Under the pieces are notes generated by a model. That model did not search any database, was not told the origin of the DNA, and was given only the letters and a program-made list of their open reading frames with translations. A stretch of 64,000 bases of DNA from Citrobacter freundii ATCC 8090 = MTCC 1658 = NBRC 12681 (GTDB lineage Bacteria > Pseudomonadota > Gammaproteobacteria > Enterobacterales > Enterobacteriaceae): positions 1,612,001-1,676,000 of the forward strand of contig NZ_CP049015.1 in the NCBI RefSeq assembly GCF_011064845.1, given 5' to 3'. How positions within the stretch are numbered: position 1 is the stretch's first letter; the number at the start of each line of letters is the position of its first letter. Of the stretch, positions 52,852 to 63,668 are shown piece after piece. The translations under genes and the position numbers were made by a program.

Positions 52852-53013
52852 TTCATTTGTTATCCCGACGGGCCTTTTACCTGGTCTGTCGGTTTTCTCT
52901 TTTCGGCAACGTGAAATTTTTGCACGTTTATTGACCTCCTGAGCGCCGTGGCGCAGCATAGTTTGTTGAAAAATAAGAAACACAACAAACTCGCGACACA
53001 ACAGGAGATAACA

Positions 53014-54099
53014 ATGAACAGTGGACATCGCTTCCATGTGCCAACGCTGCACGCTTTTATCCAGGCCGTTTTTCATCAGATGGGAAGCAATGATCAGGAG
53101 GCGCGGCTGGTGGCCGATCATCTGATAGCCTCTAACCTCGCCGGTCACGACTCCCACGGCATCGGTATGATCCCAAGCTATATTCGTTCATTCTCGCTGG
53201 GGCATCTACAAATCAACCGTCATGCCAAAGTGGTAAAAGATGCAGGGGCGGTGATTACGCTTGATGGCGATTGTGCCTTTGGTCAGGTGGCGGCTCACGA
53301 AGCCATCACGCTGGGGATTGAAAAAGCTCGCCAGCACGGTATCGCCGCCGTGGCATTACATAATTCGCATCATATCGGACGTATTGGCTACTGGGCGGAG
53401 CAATGCGCGGCGGCAGGTTTTGTCTCAGTGCATTTTGTGAGCGTGGTCGGGATCCCGATGGTTGCACCGTTTCATGGCCGCGATAGTCGTTTTGGCACTA
53501 ACCCCTTCTGCGTTGTTTTTCCGCGTAAAAATACCTTCCCGCTATTGCTGGACTATGCAACCAGCGCCATCGCGTTTGGTAAAACCCGTGTGGCATGGCA
53601 TAAGGGCGAGCCGGTAGCTCCTGGATGTCTGATTGATGTGGCGGGGGTGCCTACAACGGATCCTGCGGTAATGCAGGTTTCTCCGCTGGGGTCGTTGCTC
53701 ACCTTTGCCCAACACAAAGGTTATGCGCTGGCGGCGATGTGCGAAATTATGGGTGGTGCGCTTTCAGGGGGTAAAACCACACATGAAGAGAGCCTGCAGA
53801 CCAGCCCGGACGCCATCATCAACTGTATGACCACTATTATTATGAATCCGGAACTGTTCGGCGCGCCGGACTGCGACAACCAGGTCGCAGCATTTGCTGA
53901 GTGGGTGAAAGCGTCCCCGCATGCTGAAGATGCCCCGATCCTGTTGCCAGGTGAGTGGGAAGTGAATACTCGCGAGGAACGGCTGGAACACGGTATTCCG
54001 CTAGATGCCGGAAGCTGGCAGGCGATTTGCGTGGCGGCGCTGCAAATAGGCATGCCGGACGCCGTGTTGCAGGAATTCCGTCAACGACTTGAACACTAA
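53014..54099 (+). CDS. hcxB: YbiC (HcxB), malate/lactate dehydrogenase-family oxidoreductase
   Basis: The 361-residue protein belongs to the YlbC/MDH2 NAD(P)-dependent 2-hydroxycarboxylate dehydrogenase family. Family motifs include NLAGHDSHGIGMIPSY (about residues 42-57), ALHNSHHIGRIGYWAE (about 113-128; catalytic His) and FGTNPFCVVFPRK. E. coli HcxB reduces or oxidises several 2-hydroxy acids. ATG 53014 follows AGGAG and equals E. coli length. A terminator lies just downstream. Confidence 0.93.
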   Translation: MNSGHRFHVPTLHAFIQAVFHQMGSNDQEARLVADHLIASNLAGHDSHGIGMIPSYIRSFSLGHLQINRHAKVVKDAGAVITLDGDCAFGQVAAHEAITLGIEKARQHGIAAVALHNSHHIGRIGYWAEQCAAAGFVSVHFVSVVGIPMVAPFHGRDSRFGTNPFCVVFPRKNTFPLLLDYATSAIAFGKTRVAWHKGEPVAPGCLIDVAGVPTTDPAVMQVSPLGSLLTFAQHKGYALAAMCEIMGGALSGGKTTHEESLQTSPDAIINCMTTIIMNPELFGAPDCDNQVAAFAEWVKASPHAEDAPILLPGEWEVNTREERLEHGIPLDAGSWQAICVAALQIGMPDAVLQEFRQRLEH

Positions 54100-54101
54100 G
54101 C

Positions 54102-54131
54102 AAAAAAAAGCCCGTCCAGTGGCGGACGGGC
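54102..54131 (-). terminator. Rho-independent terminator for ybiJ
   Basis: GCCCGTCC (54110-54117) pairs with GGACGGGC (54124-54131). The A-run at 54102-54109 becomes a T tract on the minus strand, matching termination of the leftward ybiJ transcript. The plus-strand side lacks a T tract. Confidence 0.85.
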
Positions 54132-54196
54132 AAACAAAGGGTAACAAACAGGGTCAATGAGGGTTGGAGCATTGGGTCGTACAGGTAATCTTTCGG

Positions 54197-54457
54197 TTAT
54201 TTATAGATAACCGCGGTGCCGCTCATTTTGTCTTTACCGACAGCGGAAGTGATGCTGTAACCAGTTGCGCCAGCAGCAGCCGCTTTCTCAGCCAGTTTGG
54301 CTTCCAGGCCATCCAGTGTGGTGGCGCCATCAGCAGAAACTACACCAATTTTATTCATGCTTTGTGCCTGAGTGGAGGAAACCGGCTCGGCAGCGAAAAC
54401 GCCAAATGACAGGGTAGACAGGGCGATGGCAGCAACAGCAAATTTGATATTTTTCAT
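54197..54457 (-). CDS. ybiJ: YbiJ, DUF1471 (YhcN-type) periplasmic peptide
   Basis: The 86-residue protein has a signal peptide (residues 1-22, ending GVFA before AEPV) and one DUF1471 domain (GVVSADGATTLDGLEAKLAEKAAAAGATGYSI, C-terminal GTAVIYK). DUF1471 proteins in enterobacteria are linked to biofilm and stress, without known catalysis. It is a paralogue of mcbA at 58403. A CRP-like site lies about 67 bp upstream. Confidence 0.93.
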   Translation of the reverse strand: MKNIKFAVAAIALSTLSFGVFAAEPVSSTQAQSMNKIGVVSADGATTLDGLEAKLAEKAAAAGATGYSITSAVGKDKMSGTAVIYK

Positions 54458-54523
54458 GATTAATCTCTCGCAGGGTTGTTCTGTTAGTAGTCAGTGTTCT
54501 TTAAGAAGACGTTGTTCCGTCGA

Positions 54524-54539
54524 TGTGATAAGTATCACG
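54524..54539. promoter_or_regulatory. Candidate CRP site upstream of ybiJ
   Basis: TGTGATAAGTATCACG has the TGTGA-N6-TCAC layout with perfect GTGAT/ATCAC arms. It is located 67 bp upstream of the ybiJ start. The remainder of the 54458-54760 gap shows no gene. Confidence 0.5.
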
Positions 54540-54760
54540 TTTTTTTTGGTGAGAGAAAATCGAATAGAATTGACGACATCAATCAAAAAAATTGAATGAC
54601 AAATAACTTATTGAATATTAATAAATTCAGGCGAGGGATTTACAGTTCTTGTCATTGCGCTTTACAGAGAAACCAACAACGGCACATTTTGCCACACAGA
54701 GTGCGAAAAAGCGTGCTCGTAAAGGAAATCGTATGCGCTGAAACTTTTGGTAAAGATGAG

Positions 54761-55027
54761 TCAACGTAGCTGGCTATCTTTCGAACCTCTGCGATTATAT
54801 CCTGAAAATGCCGCGCTATGTGAATCTTTATCCTGTTGGCAAGTGATGCACAAGCGTACCCCAGGTACGGCCTCACGTCTGGCCTGAGGGATAGGATTGC
54901 CACATTCTTCGCATTCATACAGACTTTCCCCCGTCGGTAACTCACCGCGGGCACGGGCAACAGCATCTTCAATAGTATTGTTGATCTGTTCGTTTACAGC
55001 GTCGTCATTTGCCCATCCGGATGCCAT
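54761..55027 (-). CDS. ybiI: YbiI, DksA/TraR-type zinc-finger protein
   Basis: The 88-residue protein has a C4 zinc finger of the DksA/TraR type: Cys-X2-Cys-X17-Cys-X2-Cys in YECEECG...RLCITCQ, and the adjacent IPQARREAVPG motif. It lacks the long coiled coil of DksA. The start at 55027 gives MASGWANDD and the E. coli length. It is 75 bp downstream of ybiX on the same strand. Its effect on RNA polymerase is untested. Confidence 0.92.
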   Translation of the reverse strand: MASGWANDDAVNEQINNTIEDAVARARGELPTGESLYECEECGNPIPQARREAVPGVRLCITCQQDKDSHSAAFSGYNRRGSKDSQLR

Positions 55028-55102
55028 GTGTACCTCCTGCAGATGTCTACAGACTAAGTATAGCGAAGATGATGGCTGAAAAACGACCATGCGCCAGCAG
55101 TA

Positions 55103-55780
55103 TCAGATTTCAGACCATTCGCGCAGCAGGTTATGGTAGAGATTGAGTAATGACAGGATCTCGTTGCTCTCTCCATGACGAGCCTTCAGGGATTGAATGT
55201 TTTTATCCAGTTCAAAAAGCATGGCGCGATTTTTGTCGTCACGGATCATCGATTGTACCCACATAAAGGACGCCACACGAACGCCATGGGTTACTGGCGT
55301 GACGCAGTGCAGGCTGCTGGAAGGGTAAAGCACCAGATCGCCTGCCGGAAGCTTCACCGCATGCTGGCCGTAGGTGTCATTAACCAGCAGCTCTCCGCCT
55401 TCATAATCATCCGGATTACTCAGGAATAAGGTTGCGGAAAGGTCTGTGCGCATCCAGCCGTTCTCCGGATGGCTACGCACCGCGCCGTCAACGTGAAAAC
55501 CATAGGTCTCGTTGTCCTGGTAGCGATTAAACAGCGGTGTGGAGAGCGTTTTCGGTAGTGCTGCGGCGAAGAAAAGCGCGCTGTTATTTACCGCAGTCTG
55601 TACCGCCTGTTGTAAAACGCCGTAGCGTTCACTTTGCGTATTTACCTGCTGGTTGTTTTTAACCTGCGCTCCCTGAGCGCCGGTGGTTGCGCGACCATCA
55701 ACCCAGTCGGCAGCGTCCAGTTGCTCGCGAAACCAGGCTACATCCTGCGCCGACAGAACGCCGGGAATGTGGTACATCAT
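55103..55780 (-). CDS. ybiX: YbiX (PiuC-like), Fe(II)/2-oxoglutarate-dependent hydroxylase
   Basis: The 225-residue protein is a PKHD-type 2-oxoglutarate oxygenase. The facial triad is His-X-Asp in [13 protein letters not shown] (near residues 95-107) and the distal His in [10 protein letters not shown], followed by the co-substrate Arg in GVRVASF. Its substrate is unknown; it neighbours the iron-regulated receptor fiu (44 bp downstream of it), as with PiuC-PiuA pairs, so iron uptake is the likely context. ATG 55780 gives the E. coli length. Confidence 0.93.
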   Translation of the reverse strand: MMYHIPGVLSAQDVAWFREQLDAADWVDGRATTGAQGAQVKNNQQVNTQSERYGVLQQAVQTAVNNSALFFAAALPKTLSTPLFNRYQDNETYGFHVDGAVRSHPENGWMRTDLSATLFLSNPDDYEGGELLVNDTYGQHAVKLPAGDLVLYPSSSLHCVTPVTHGVRVASFMWVQSMIRDDKNRAMLFELDKNIQSLKARHGESNEILSLLNLYHNLLREWSEI

Positions 55781-55823
55781 CAGTGTTTCTCCTGAAAGTG
55801 GGGCTTTCGCCCCACGCGATGGA

Positions 55824-58109
55824 TCAGAAATGCATATTGGCGGTGAGCAGGAAGGTTCTTGGCTCGCCTGGATGATAACGGTATCCACTCTTGTTTATGG
55901 AGGATACATAATCGGTGTCGAACAGGTTATAGACGTTTAGCTGGAAATCGAGATTGCGATTCACGCGATAGCCCAGTTTGGCGTCGGCGACCCAGTAACC
56001 TTCAGTGTAGGATGGCGTACCCACGGCGCCGTCCGAACCGCGATGCATACTGCCCACGTAGCGAGCGCCTGCGCCAACGGAAACATCGTCGGTTGCTTGA
56101 TACTGGCTCCACAGCGTGAACGCATGTTCCGGCGTATAGGGCAGGGAAGAAGAACCATCCTGAGCAACGTTTTTGCCGCTGTGGATGGTGGCGCGTTGCT
56201 GGGTGTAACCCCCAATAATCTGCCATGCGGGGGTGATGTTGCCTGCTACCGAGAGCTCGTAGCCTTCAACGCGTTTCTCCCCGTACTGGGAATAGGTACC
56301 GTCGTCGTTCTGCTCAACTTCATTCTCAATATCCGTGCGGAAAATTGCGGCGGTTAGCAGCAGGCGCTTATCCAGCACCTCCCATTTGGTGCCAATCTCG
56401 CTAGTTTTCGCTTTCTGCGGTTTGAAGTCGGTACGGTTTGCGCTGTTACCGCTTCCGCCCTGAGCAAGGGCAAAGTTGCTGCCGCCCGGCGGTTGCTGAG
56501 AAACGGCATAGTTAATGTAGACATTGCCGTTATCGGTCAGGTGATACAGCGCGCCCGCTTTCCAGTTCACCAGATTGCCTGATTTGGCAGTATCCACAGT
56601 GGTGACCGGGGAACCTTTGGCGACGCCTGTCGGACATGCCACTGCACCACGGCCAGAAGCGCCGCAAGCGGTGGCGCTGTCATATTCAGTGCGGTAATTG
56701 TCGAGGCGAATACCACCGTTCAGCTCAAACTCACGGGTAATTTGTAGCGTATCAAAAGCGTATACGCCAAAGGTATCGGTTTGCCCGTTAGCGTTGGCGC
56801 CGTTACGCGATAATCCGCCGATATTCACGTCGCTGTTGGGATGATAAATATTAACCGGCGGCGGGGTAATCGGGGTGACGCCATAGTTGGTTTGTGTTTC
56901 GCGCGTCAACTCCACGCCAGTGCTGATGTCGTGACCGATGGATCCCGTGTAAAACTTTGAGGTCAGGTTGGTCTGGTTGGTCAGGATTTTGTTACTGACA
57001 TCTTTGGTATTTGCCAGGCGTGACCAGGTCCAGGTGTCGGTGCTGCTGGTGGGTTGCGTAATATTAGACGCACCGCCCATCACCGCCGTCATCAGATAAT
57101 CCTGTTTAATACGCGACCAGCGAGTGGTGTTGCGAATCGTGGTGCTGTCGCTCAGGTCATGTTCAAAACGCATCGTCGCGGTATCGGTCGTCGAATCGTC
57201 GTAATCCGAGTTGGTGCCGTAGAAGTTATGCGTATCAACTTTTCCTGAATGATTCAGTGCAGACGTCCCTGCGGAAGGCGCGGAGTAACCCGGCAGGCCG
57301 ATGGTGGGAATACCCCCATCCGGTGTGTTGTGTTGAGTAACGTGCAGATAGTTCAGATACAGTCGGTTCTCGGTGCCTAAGCCAAAAGCAAGTGAGGGGG
57401 CCACGCCGTAACGTTCATTCTTAACATTATCGCGACCGGCATCATGTGTTTTTTCACCCATCAGGTTTAAACGTGCGGCGGTGGTCTCGCCGATAACCTG
57501 GTTAATGTCCAGCGTACCACGGCGGAACCAGGCGCTACCGACGCTGGCCGACGCATCGATTCCTGAGTCGGTACGCGGCTGTTTGCTGATCATATTGATA
57601 GAGCCAGTCGGTGCGCTACGTCCATAGTCGGTACCGGAAGGACCTTTAATCACTTCGACCTGTTCGGTATTGAAGGTATCGCGCGTGACGCTGCCGATAT
57701 CACGAACACCGTCGATATAAATACTGTTCGAAGTATCCGCGCCACGCATATAAACCGCATCACCGGTAGTGGAGTTGCCGTTTTCACCAGCGAAAAACGC
57801 GCCAACGCCCGGTACGTTTTTCAGCGCATCGGTCAAATTTGTTGCGCCTTGATCCTTAATCACCTGCTCAGAAATCACCGTCATGGTGCGGGTGGTATCC
57901 GCCACCGGGCGGGAGAATTTAGGGTCGGCAGACTGTGTTGGGGCGTACAGCGAAGGTTTGGCCGCTTCAACGACCAACGTATCTTCTTGTTTTTTATCCT
58001 GATCGCCTGCTGCGACAGCCTGGGCTACCGGAGACAGGCCAATGCACAGACCGGCAAAAAAAGTCAGTGAATGAAAACTACTGGACGGCAAGTTGCGATT
58101 TTTATCCAT
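55824..58109 (-). CDS. fiu: Fiu, TonB-dependent catechol-siderophore receptor
   Basis: The 761-residue outer-membrane receptor takes up monomeric catecholates (and catechol-cephalosporins) with TonB energy. It has a signal peptide (about residues 1-33), a TonB box (DTLVVEA), a plug domain ([29 protein letters not shown]) and a barrel ending [14 protein letters not shown] with the canonical C-terminal Phe. The start at 58109 gives [10 protein letters not shown], the E. coli equivalent plus one residue. A Fur-type box is immediately upstream. ybiX follows it. Confidence 0.96.
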   Translation of the reverse strand: MDKNRNLPSSSFHSLTFFAGLCIGLSPVAQAVAAGDQDKKQEDTLVVEAAKPSLYAPTQSADPKFSRPVADTTRTMTVISEQVIKDQGATNLTDALKNVPGVGAFFAGENGNSTTGDAVYMRGADTSNSIYIDGVRDIGSVTRDTFNTEQVEVIKGPSGTDYGRSAPTGSINMISKQPRTDSGIDASASVGSAWFRRGTLDINQVIGETTAARLNLMGEKTHDAGRDNVKNERYGVAPSLAFGLGTENRLYLNYLHVTQHNTPDGGIPTIGLPGYSAPSAGTSALNHSGKVDTHNFYGTNSDYDDSTTDTATMRFEHDLSDSTTIRNTTRWSRIKQDYLMTAVMGGASNITQPTSSTDTWTWSRLANTKDVSNKILTNQTNLTSKFYTGSIGHDISTGVELTRETQTNYGVTPITPPPVNIYHPNSDVNIGGLSRNGANANGQTDTFGVYAFDTLQITREFELNGGIRLDNYRTEYDSATACGASGRGAVACPTGVAKGSPVTTVDTAKSGNLVNWKAGALYHLTDNGNVYINYAVSQQPPGGSNFALAQGGSGNSANRTDFKPQKAKTSEIGTKWEVLDKRLLLTAAIFRTDIENEVEQNDDGTYSQYGEKRVEGYELSVAGNITPAWQIIGGYTQQRATIHSGKNVAQDGSSSLPYTPEHAFTLWSQYQATDDVSVGAGARYVGSMHRGSDGAVGTPSYTEGYWVADAKLGYRVNRNLDFQLNVYNLFDTDYVSSINKSGYRYHPGEPRTFLLTANMHF

Positions 58110-58215
58110 TTTAATTAATGACTTATTATTTTTTGAGTAGACGGTTTCACTCACGCGAAGGGACATCTCTGTGGATGTTGTACCCTGCAGGTCTCGCGAA
58201 AATGAATGTGTAATT

Positions 58216-58240
58216 GATAATGATTTTAATAATCATTTCT
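58216..58240 (-). promoter_or_regulatory. Fur box upstream of fiu
   Basis: GATAATGATTTTAATAATCA begins the site, with the inverted arms AATGATT (58219-58225) and AATCATT (58231-58237). It lies about 107 bp before the fiu start and resembles the consensus GATAATGATAATCATTATC. Confidence 0.8.
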
Positions 58241-58402
58241 AATCAGTGCGACGTTTTAACATTCATTAATTCAAAAATAAATACATTTATTTACATTGGA
58301 TTCAAAATGCCAACACATTGATTACAAATTGAGCTGCAATGAAGTGAACAGCGCGCACATAACTGCATTCGGGATGAATGCAGTTAGGCTAAGGAAGGGG
58401 AG

Positions 58403-58663
58403 TTATTTATAGATAGTTGCGGTGCCGTACATCTGATTTTTACCGCCAGCAGAATTAACGACAAAGCCTTTTGCCCCTTGCTCTTTCGCTTTCTCTGCCA
58501 GCTTGTCTTCGAGATCGCTCAGGTTAGTTGCACCGGTAGCAGATACTGTGCCGGAAGCTTGTAGCTGACCGGTAGCTGGGCTGGTGTATGGCTGTGCAGC
58601 AAAGGAGGCAAATGTCATGCCGGTAAGTACGGTAGCGGCAAGTAATGTGAGGCATTTCTTCAT
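58403..58663 (-). CDS. mcbA: McbA (YbiM), DUF1471 colanic-acid/biofilm peptide
   Basis: The 86-residue protein has a signal peptide (about residues 1-22, ending ASFA before AQPY) and one DUF1471 domain (SATGATNLSDLEDKLAEKAK, C-terminal GTATIYK). E. coli McbA is repressed by McbR and affects colanic acid and mucoidy. It is a paralogue of ybiJ. It is downstream-oriented towards fiu and divergent from rlmF. Confidence 0.93.
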   Translation of the reverse strand: MKKCLTLLAATVLTGMTFASFAAQPYTSPATGQLQASGTVSATGATNLSDLEDKLAEKAKEQGAKGFVVNSAGGKNQMYGTATIYK

Positions 58664-58873
58664 GGTGATATCCTCTGAAAAACAACAGGTGTGCCTGATA
58701 AGTTTAGGTCGTCAGCGGATGACATTTACCGCAAAAAACTGGTGATGAACTGTCTGTTTTTCGAACAATCAGCAAAGCGTCAAACAGGCGTAAAAAATCA
58801 AATTTCCTTGTTGTGTGTGTTTACCGCGTGGCGTTATGCGGGTATCTTACGCCGCTGTTAAAAGGAGAATGCT

Positions 58874-59800
58874 ATGTCCGCCCAGAAACCGGGATTACAC
58901 CCACGCAACCGCCACAATGGCCGTTATGATCTTGCGACTTTATGCCAGGTTACCCCAGAGCTGACGCAATTTCTCACCCTCACGCCCGGCGGGGAGCAGA
59001 GTGTTGATTTCGCCAATCCGCAGGCAGTAAAGGCGCTCAATAAAGCACTGCTGGCGCATTTTTATGCGGTGAAAAACTGGGATATTCCGGACGGTTTTCT
59101 GTGCCCGCCGGTGCCTGGTCGTGCTGACTACATTCACCACCTGGCCGACCTGTTGGGGGAAACCAGCGGAACCATTCCGGCAAATGCGAGCATCCTGGAC
59201 ATAGGCGTAGGGGCAAACTGTATTCATCCGCTGATCGGCGTGCATGAATACGGCTGGCGATTCACGGGCAGTGAGAGCAGTAGCGAAGCGTTTAACAGCG
59301 CTCAGGCGATCATAAACGGCAATCCGGGGTTAACCCGTGCTATTCGTCTGCGTCGTCAGAAAGATGCTTCAGCAATCTTCAACGGTATCATTCACAAAAA
59401 TGAGCAGTATGAAGCCACATTGTGTAACCCGCCATTCCATGATTCTGCGGCCTCAGCCCGCGCAGGAAGCGAGCGTAAACGTCGTAATCTGGGGCAAGAT
59501 AAAGATGATGCGCTGAACTTTGGCGGACAACAGCAGGAGCTGTGGTGTGAAGGCGGCGAAGTAGCGTTCATCAAAAAAATGATCGTCGAAAGCCAGGCTT
59601 TTGGCCGTCAGGTTATGTGGTTTACCACGCTGGTTTCTCGCGGCGAGAACTTGCCTCCGCTGTACCACGCATTAACGGATGCGGGCGCGGTGAAAGTGGT
59701 CAAGAAAGAGATGGCCCAGGGGCAAAAGCAGAGTCGCTTTATTGCCTGGACCTTTATGGATAACGATCAGCGTCGTCGTTTTATGGCGCGTAAACGCTAA
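58874..59800 (+). CDS. rlmF: RlmF (YbiN), 23S rRNA adenine-N6-methyltransferase
   Basis: The 308-residue methyltransferase modifies 23S rRNA at A1618. The SAM motif is [15 protein letters not shown] (about residues 105-119) and the catalytic N6-adenine motif is CNPPFH (near residue 182). The length equals E. coli RlmF. The ATG at 58874 follows AAAAGGAG. It overlaps the convergent ybiO stop by four bases. Confidence 0.96.
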   Translation: MSAQKPGLHPRNRHNGRYDLATLCQVTPELTQFLTLTPGGEQSVDFANPQAVKALNKALLAHFYAVKNWDIPDGFLCPPVPGRADYIHHLADLLGETSGTIPANASILDIGVGANCIHPLIGVHEYGWRFTGSESSSEAFNSAQAIINGNPGLTRAIRLRRQKDASAIFNGIIHKNEQYEATLCNPPFHDSAASARAGSERKRRNLGQDKDDALNFGGQQQELWCEGGEVAFIKKMIVESQAFGRQVMWFTTLVSRGENLPPLYHALTDAGAVKVVKKEMAQGQKQSRFIAWTFMDNDQRRRFMARKR

Positions 59801-62034
59801 AGTGTTGGCTCGGTTGGCGGCAGCGGTTCGCTTGCCGCAGATGTTGGGCCATTCCCTGGTGCAGGCAACACTTGATAGGTCTGTACCGGGGCGCGTATGT
59901 TGGCCAGATCGAAGTATTTCTTCACCTGGCTGTCGAGCGCAAAACGTACCGTCCACTGCTTCAGCGGCAAGGTGGTAAACGAGACCCGTAGTGTGAATGC
60001 TGTATTGGTTAATCCTACAATCCCGGCAAACGACGGCTCGCCAATAATCAGCCCGCGAATATCATCTTTTTCCATCACCGCAGCAACCGCATCTTTCAAC
60101 GCTTGATTCGCTTTATCCGCATCCTCATGGCGGTCTACGTCGTAATTGGCGACGACTGAGCCAATGCCACGCACAAAGTTGGCGAAGGTCGTTATCGATG
60201 ACCAGGGAATAATATGGTATGCCCCGGTGTCCTGACGCACGCCCACAGAACGGATGGACATCCGTTCAACCGTACCGGTGAGTGGGCCAATGGTCACCAG
60301 GTCGCCGGTGTTCATGCCATTCTCAAACTGAATAAAAATCCCGGTAATAATATCTTTTACCAGCGTTTGCGAGCCGAAAGAGATAGCCAGCCCCAGCGCC
60401 CCGGCCCCGGCCAGTAAGGGGGCGATATTGACGCCGATTTCCGACAACACAATCATGATGGTGATCGTGCTGATGATCACCGCCAGTGCGTTACGAAACA
60501 GTGTCAGTAGGGTGCGGGTACGAGCGCTGGGCAGCGGACGACCGTGGATATCGGAAGCCAGACGATTTTCAATCAGGCTGGCGAGAATCGTCCAGCCGAT
60601 GGCGGAGAAGAATAAAATCAGCGCGATACGGATCAGGATATCCACTGTTTTTTCTCCTGCGCCGTAATGCAGCCAGTTCCAGAAGTCGAACAGTCCCCAG
60701 GCATTCAGTAGCAGCATCACCGCAACGCACACCGTCAGGATCCTGGCTACGCTTAACGCCGTCGACAGCCAGCCATTCAGCCGCTTTTGTAGTTCCGGAT
60801 AGCTGCGCTGAGTGTGTGGCGAAAGGGTAATAGTTTTGGCAATCCAGCGGGAAAACATGCCGGAAACAAAGGCGGCAATTCCAATGATTACCAGGCTGCG
60901 CAGCGTAGCGCCCATCATGAATTTCAGGCTGTTGCCCGGATCAAACAGCGAAAAGAAAAACAGCACAATGAAATAGGCGCTGGCCAGCCAATGCCATACC
61001 AACGCAAAAGCACGAATAAACAGACTGAAAAAAGCGAGGGATCTTTCCGCCAGATTCAGCAAATGCTGCGTTATCTCTTTCTTGTTTCTGAAAATCAGGT
61101 ACAGCGCCCATAGCGTGATACACAACATGATGATGACGTTGGCCATCGCGCCGACCTGCACATTGACCTGATTCGAAATAATGGGCACGGCAACGATAAG
61201 CCCATAGCCAATCAGGCTGCTCAATGAACTCAAACGGCGATTCCAGTAGCGTGCGCCAGCATCCTGAATGTTAAACGGGCGCAGCTCGGCCACCGTTGGG
61301 CAAAATATCAGGCGCAAAATGGCCTTGAAGAATTCAATCAGGGCGAAGGCATTGAGAAACAGGCTTTGCTGAAAGGCGATCGTGCGGCTGCCAGCGTTCA
61401 TTTTGTCGCTCAGTATCTGTCCGACAAATAATGTCAGCGCCAGCAGAAGCAAATCAATAATGAATGCGCCAACGATCATCGCCGGAAGCTGAAGCCAGTT
61501 GCTGCGTTCGCGGTTTTTGCGTCGTGCCCATTGTCCCATTTTGCGATACAGCGGCAGCGCGCACAGGCGAATCAGCCAGAAAAAACCGAACACTGACACC
61601 GCCAGCATTAAAAAATGCGTCAGAGCATTGGTGAACGTTTGCGGATTAAAGGTCTTATGCGGGGCATCGGTAATATTGCGATAAAGCTGGGCAAAGCGGC
61701 TGGAGAGCGCCTCACCGTAGTGGCGGGTGACGTCCGTGACGTTTTCCAGTACCGTTTTTTCTTCCGTTAACGTGGGCGGGACAATGGTCGGCACCGGCTC
61801 GGCAGGAGGGGCAGTGGCCACTTTGCGTAACTGACCGATCAGCTCCTGACGCGAGGCGTCATTTTCCAACACATCGGCCAGTGCGCCGTAAGCCGCTTTT
61901 TTCTGTTCAATATCCGGCTCTTTCGCCGCTGTGGTTTGCGCGTTGGTTGATGTTGGCGTGGTGACGCCAGGTATCGTCACCGCCTGAGTCGGGAAACTCA
62001 ACAGACAAACAAAAATGAACAGGATCCCGCGCAT
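59797..62034 (-). CDS. ybiO: YbiO, MscS-family mechanosensitive channel
   Basis: The 745-residue large MscS-like protein has a signal peptide (about residues 1-19), a periplasmic segment with a Pro-rich stretch, about 11 membrane helices and a C-terminal MscS core. The pore helix is [20 protein letters not shown], followed by the beta-domain ([21 protein letters not shown]). It releases solutes during osmotic downshock. Start ATG 62034 follows GGGAGGAG; the ATG at 62046 is too far upstream. Confidence 0.94.
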   Translation of the reverse strand: MRGILFIFVCLLSFPTQAVTIPGVTTPTSTNAQTTAAKEPDIEQKKAAYGALADVLENDASRQELIGQLRKVATAPPAEPVPTIVPPTLTEEKTVLENVTDVTRHYGEALSSRFAQLYRNITDAPHKTFNPQTFTNALTHFLMLAVSVFGFFWLIRLCALPLYRKMGQWARRKNRERSNWLQLPAMIVGAFIIDLLLLALTLFVGQILSDKMNAGSRTIAFQQSLFLNAFALIEFFKAILRLIFCPTVAELRPFNIQDAGARYWNRRLSSLSSLIGYGLIVAVPIISNQVNVQVGAMANVIIMLCITLWALYLIFRNKKEITQHLLNLAERSLAFFSLFIRAFALVWHWLASAYFIVLFFFSLFDPGNSLKFMMGATLRSLVIIGIAAFVSGMFSRWIAKTITLSPHTQRSYPELQKRLNGWLSTALSVARILTVCVAVMLLLNAWGLFDFWNWLHYGAGEKTVDILIRIALILFFSAIGWTILASLIENRLASDIHGRPLPSARTRTLLTLFRNALAVIISTITIMIVLSEIGVNIAPLLAGAGALGLAISFGSQTLVKDIITGIFIQFENGMNTGDLVTIGPLTGTVERMSIRSVGVRQDTGAYHIIPWSSITTFANFVRGIGSVVANYDVDRHEDADKANQALKDAVAAVMEKDDIRGLIIGEPSFAGIVGLTNTAFTLRVSFTTLPLKQWTVRFALDSQVKKYFDLANIRAPVQTYQVLPAPGNGPTSAASEPLPPTEPTL

Positions 62035-62117
62035 GACTCCTCCCATGAGAAAATAAATTCAAAAGGATAAGTATAGATGTCAGGGCGGGAGAGAATTGAA
62101 ATGAGAGGATTCTGGTG

Positions 62118-62144
62118 AAAAACCTCCCTTCGGGCGAAGGGAGG
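62118..62144 (-). terminator. Rho-independent terminator after glnQ
   Basis: On the minus strand CCTCCCTT pairs with AAGGGAGG around a six-base loop, followed by TTTTT. It ends the glnHPQ transcript 9 bp past the glnQ stop. Confidence 0.92.
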
Positions 62145-62152
62145 CAGAGCTA

Positions 62153-62875
62153 TCAGGATACGTGCTGCAAGAATTCCTGTAAGCGTTGGCTGGGCGGATT
62201 TTCAATCAGGGCCTGCGGATTACCGTCTTCGGCAATTCTTCCCTTATCAATGAAAATCAGGCGTGAAGCCACTTTTTCGGCAAAACCGATTTCGTGGGTC
62301 ACAATCACCATGGTCATCCCTTCTTCCGCCAGATCCTGCATAACTTTCAGAACTTCGTGGCGCAGTTCTGGATCCAGCGCTGAGGTTGGCTCATCAAACA
62401 GCATCATTTTCGGCTTCACCGCCAGCGCACGGGCGATAGCCACACGCTGTTGTTGACCGCCGGACAGCTCAGAAGGGTAGTGATGGGCGCGCTCGGCCAG
62501 ACCCACTTTCGCCAGCAGTTCTTTCGCCAGTTTCTCGGCCTGTTCTTTATTCGCCCCGCGTACGCGCTGCGGCCCGAACATGACGTTTTCCAGCGCCGTC
62601 AGATGCGGGAACAGATAGAACTGCTGAAACACCATCCCGGCTTCCTGGCGGATTAACCGTTCGTCTACCTTCGGATCGTTCACTTTCAGACCGTCGACGA
62701 TCAGATCGCCAGAGGTTATCTCTTCCAGTTTGTTAATGCAGCGTAGCAGGGTAGATTTACCGGATCCTGACGGCCCGATAATCACCACTACTTCACCCTG
62801 TTGAATGTTCAGGTCAATATTGTGCAGCACCTGGGTTGGACCAAAGTGCTTAGAAACGTTTTTAAATTCAATCAC
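62153..62875 (-). CDS. glnQ: GlnQ, glutamine ABC transporter ATPase
   Basis: The 240-residue ATPase has Walker [10 protein letters not shown] (residues 34-42), signature [15 protein letters not shown] (near 134), Walker [13 protein letters not shown] and H-loop VTHE. It powers high-affinity glutamine uptake with GlnP and GlnH. It overlaps glnP by four bases. Confidence 0.97.
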   Translation of the reverse strand: MIEFKNVSKHFGPTQVLHNIDLNIQQGEVVVIIGPSGSGKSTLLRCINKLEEITSGDLIVDGLKVNDPKVDERLIRQEAGMVFQQFYLFPHLTALENVMFGPQRVRGANKEQAEKLAKELLAKVGLAERAHHYPSELSGGQQQRVAIARALAVKPKMMLFDEPTSALDPELRHEVLKVMQDLAEEGMTMVIVTHEIGFAEKVASRLIFIDKGRIAEDGNPQALIENPPSQRLQEFLQHVS

Positions 62876-63531
62876 AGGATTTTCATCCTTCTTTCCAGAC
62901 GACGCAGAATGAAGCTCAGCACCAGCGTAATGATCAGATAGAACACCGCAACGGCGCTCCAGATTTCCAGTGCGCGGAAGTTACCGGCAATGATTTCCTG
63001 GCCCTGACGGGTCAGTTCAGCGACGCCAATGACAATAAACAGCGAGGTATCTTTAATGCTGATGATCCACTGGTTTCCCAGCGGCGGCAGCATACGACGC
63101 AGCGCGAGAGGCAAAATAACGTGGCGAATAGTCTCTGTGCGTGAAAGTCCAAGGGCCAGTCCGGCTTCGCTGAATCCTTTATGGATTGAGAGCACCGCAC
63201 CGCGAGTGATTTCCGCAATATAGGCACCGGAGTTGATCATGATGGTGACAACGGCGGCGCTAAAAGGGTCAATGCGTAAATCGTTAAATGCCATTGGTAG
63301 AGCGAAGTAAATAAACATTACCTGCACAACGATTGGCGTACCGCGAATGACTTCGATAAACACCAGCGCTACGTGGTTGGCGATCCAACCGCCGAAAGTG
63401 CGCGCAAACCCTGCTGCAAGTCCGATTATCAGACCGCCAGCCAGACCGAGGACCGAGATCCACAGGGTCATTTTGGCGCCTTCAATCAAAAGCGGGATGG
63501 CGGGCCAGATGGCACTCCAGTCAAACTGCAT
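62872..63531 (-). CDS. glnP: GlnP, glutamine ABC transporter permease
   Basis: The 219-residue permease has about five helices and the EAA loop ([20 protein letters not shown], about residues 122-141) that docks GlnQ. The length and sequence match E. coli GlnP. A REP-containing gap of about 135 bp separates it from glnH. Confidence 0.97.
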   Translation of the reverse strand: MQFDWSAIWPAIPLLIEGAKMTLWISVLGLAGGLIIGLAAGFARTFGGWIANHVALVFIEVIRGTPIVVQVMFIYFALPMAFNDLRIDPFSAAVVTIMINSGAYIAEITRGAVLSIHKGFSEAGLALGLSRTETIRHVILPLALRRMLPPLGNQWIISIKDTSLFIVIGVAELTRQGQEIIAGNFRALEIWSAVAVFYLIITLVLSFILRRLERRMKIL

Positions 63532-63573
63532 ATGTCGTTCCTGTTACCGTGGTGTAAATATTCAAATGCCCGT

Positions 63574-63659
63574 TTTGCCGGATGCGCTGGGCTTATCCGG
63601 CTTACAGGTCTCAAAAATCCAGGCGTAGGCCCGGTAAGCATCACGCCACCGGGCAACGC
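63574..63659. repeat. REP/BIME between glnH and glnP
   Basis: TGCCGGATGCGCTGGGCTTATCCGGCTTAC and GTAGGCCCGGTAAGCATCACGCCACCGGGCAA are REP units in the operon, where they could protect the upstream glnH message and favour binding-protein production over GlnP/Q. Confidence 0.88.
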
Positions 63660-63668
63660 TACCGGTTA

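Noticed and set aside
54652..54972. 106-codon minus-strand ORF overlapping ybiI
   Set aside because: It is in another frame of the conserved zinc-finger gene ybiI and has no recognisable features.
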